A stretch of DNA of 7,030 bases, from NCBI GenBank assembly GCA_030597995.1, contig JAUVQV010000039.1, positions 1 through 7,030 of the forward strand, in the 5' to 3' direction. Positions 6,638 to 7,030 of this stretch are shown here, one piece after another. The stretch's first letter is position 1; each line of letters starts with the position of its first letter. The translations under genes and the position numbers were made by a program. This DNA is from Candidatus Rokuibacteriota bacterium (lineage in GTDB: Bacteria; JAUVQV01). The notes under the pieces were generated by a model. The model saw only the letters and a program-made list of their open reading frames with translations. It was not told the DNA's origin and made no database searches.

Positions 6638-6643
6638 GGGCAC

Positions 6644-6647
6644 GGAG
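6644..6647 (+). promoter_or_regulatory. Shine-Dalgarno site of livH
   Basis: GGAG (continuing as GGAGA) lies six bases before the livH ATG in the 16-bp gap after livF, and supports that start. Confidence 0.7.
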
Positions 6648-6653
6648 AGACCG

Positions 6654-7030
6654 ATGCCTCAACTGCTGATGAACGGCCTCGTCGTCGGGAGCATTTACGC
6701 GCTTGGCTCCGTCGGCCTGACGCTCACCTACGGCATCATGAAGTTTGCCAACTTCGCCCACGGGGACTTCATGACTCTGGGCGCGTATCTGTGCCTCCTC
6801 TTTTTGGGACTTCACTTTCCTCTGCCGGCGGCTTTTGTCCTGGCCCTGGTCGGTACCGCCGCCTCGGCGGCCCTCGTCGACCGCGCCCTCTTCCGGCCTC
6901 TCCGGCGGAGGGGAGCCATTGTTCTCCTGATCGCCTCCATCGGGGTGGCCCTCTTTCTCAGGAACGTGGTACAGATTTTCTGGGGGCCGCAGATGAGGTA
7001 CTACACCCGGGAGTTACAGATCGCCTGGAA
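6654..7030 (+). CDS. livH: branched-chain amino-acid-type ABC importer, permease LivH (5' part, cut by the window edge)
   Basis: Inner-membrane channel subunit that would form a heterodimer with LivM and be energised by LivG/LivF. The first 125 codons are present; the family normally has about 290-310 residues. The start matches LivH closely: MNGLVVGSIYALGSVGLTLTYGIMKFANFAHGDFMTLGAY, covering residues 6-45, includes the conserved GSIYAL and NFAHGDF motifs. Hydrophobic segments suggest membrane spans near residues 4-26, 38-54, 57-75 and 88-108. A basic cytoplasmic stretch RPLRRRG (81-87) follows the third, and the conserved ASIGVALFLRN follows at 94-103. The reading frame is intact to the window end. 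The gene order here is G-F-H, not the E. coli order H-M-G-F. LivM and a periplasmic binding protein would be expected downstream but are not visible. Confidence 0.94.
   Translation, partial: MPQLLMNGLVVGSIYALGSVGLTLTYGIMKFANFAHGDFMTLGAYLCLLFLGLHFPLPAAFVLALVGTAASAALVDRALFRPLRRRGAIVLLIASIGVALFLRNVVQIFWGPQMRYYTRELQIAW

Overview
The window looks like an ordinary chromosomal segment from a GC-rich, Gram-negative-type bacterium. DnaK carries the stretch around residues 75-105 that is usual in Gram-negative DnaK and missing from most Gram-positive ones. Codon third positions in the genes are mostly G or C. The overall flavour fits Deltaproteobacteria/Desulfobacterota or another GC-rich phylum such as Acidobacteria or NC10. 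That placement is an impression from the protein sequences, not a phylogenetic result.

Layout: (1) 1-64, the left edge, with at most the last codons of an unidentified gene converging on dnaK. (2) dnaK on the minus strand (65-1978), with a clear Shine-Dalgarno (SD) site and a good sigma-70-type promoter. (3) A gene-free interval of 457 bp (1979-2435) between divergent dnaK and rarA. It holds both promoters and, between them, a 141-bp imperfect palindrome (2183-2323), the most conspicuous non-coding structure in the window. (4) rarA (mgsA), an AAA+ recombination/replication-fork factor, on the plus strand. (5) thiL (thiamine-monophosphate kinase) on the minus strand, whose 3' end overlaps that of rarA by 9 bp. 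(6) An intergenic gap of about 100 bp between divergent genes, then a plus-strand operon livG-livF-livH. It encodes two ATPases and the start of the first permease of a branched-chain amino-acid-type ABC importer, and runs off the right edge.

Functionally the genes form separate units: protein folding (DnaK), replication-fork maintenance (RarA), thiamine pyrophosphate synthesis (ThiL) and solute import (Liv). Within the Liv operon, LivG and LivF would be the paired cytoplasmic ATPases and LivH one of two membrane subunits. LivM and a periplasmic binding protein are expected beyond the edge but are not visible. The substrate cannot be fixed from the sequence, because urea, amide and aromatic-acid importers belong to the same family.

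I found no defence island, CRISPR array, transposase, RNA gene or clearly novel multi-gene system. The items most worth a second look are the intergenic palindrome, a seven-codon mini-ORF with its own SD site whose stop overlaps the livF start, and the start/promoter arrangement in the thiL-livG gap.
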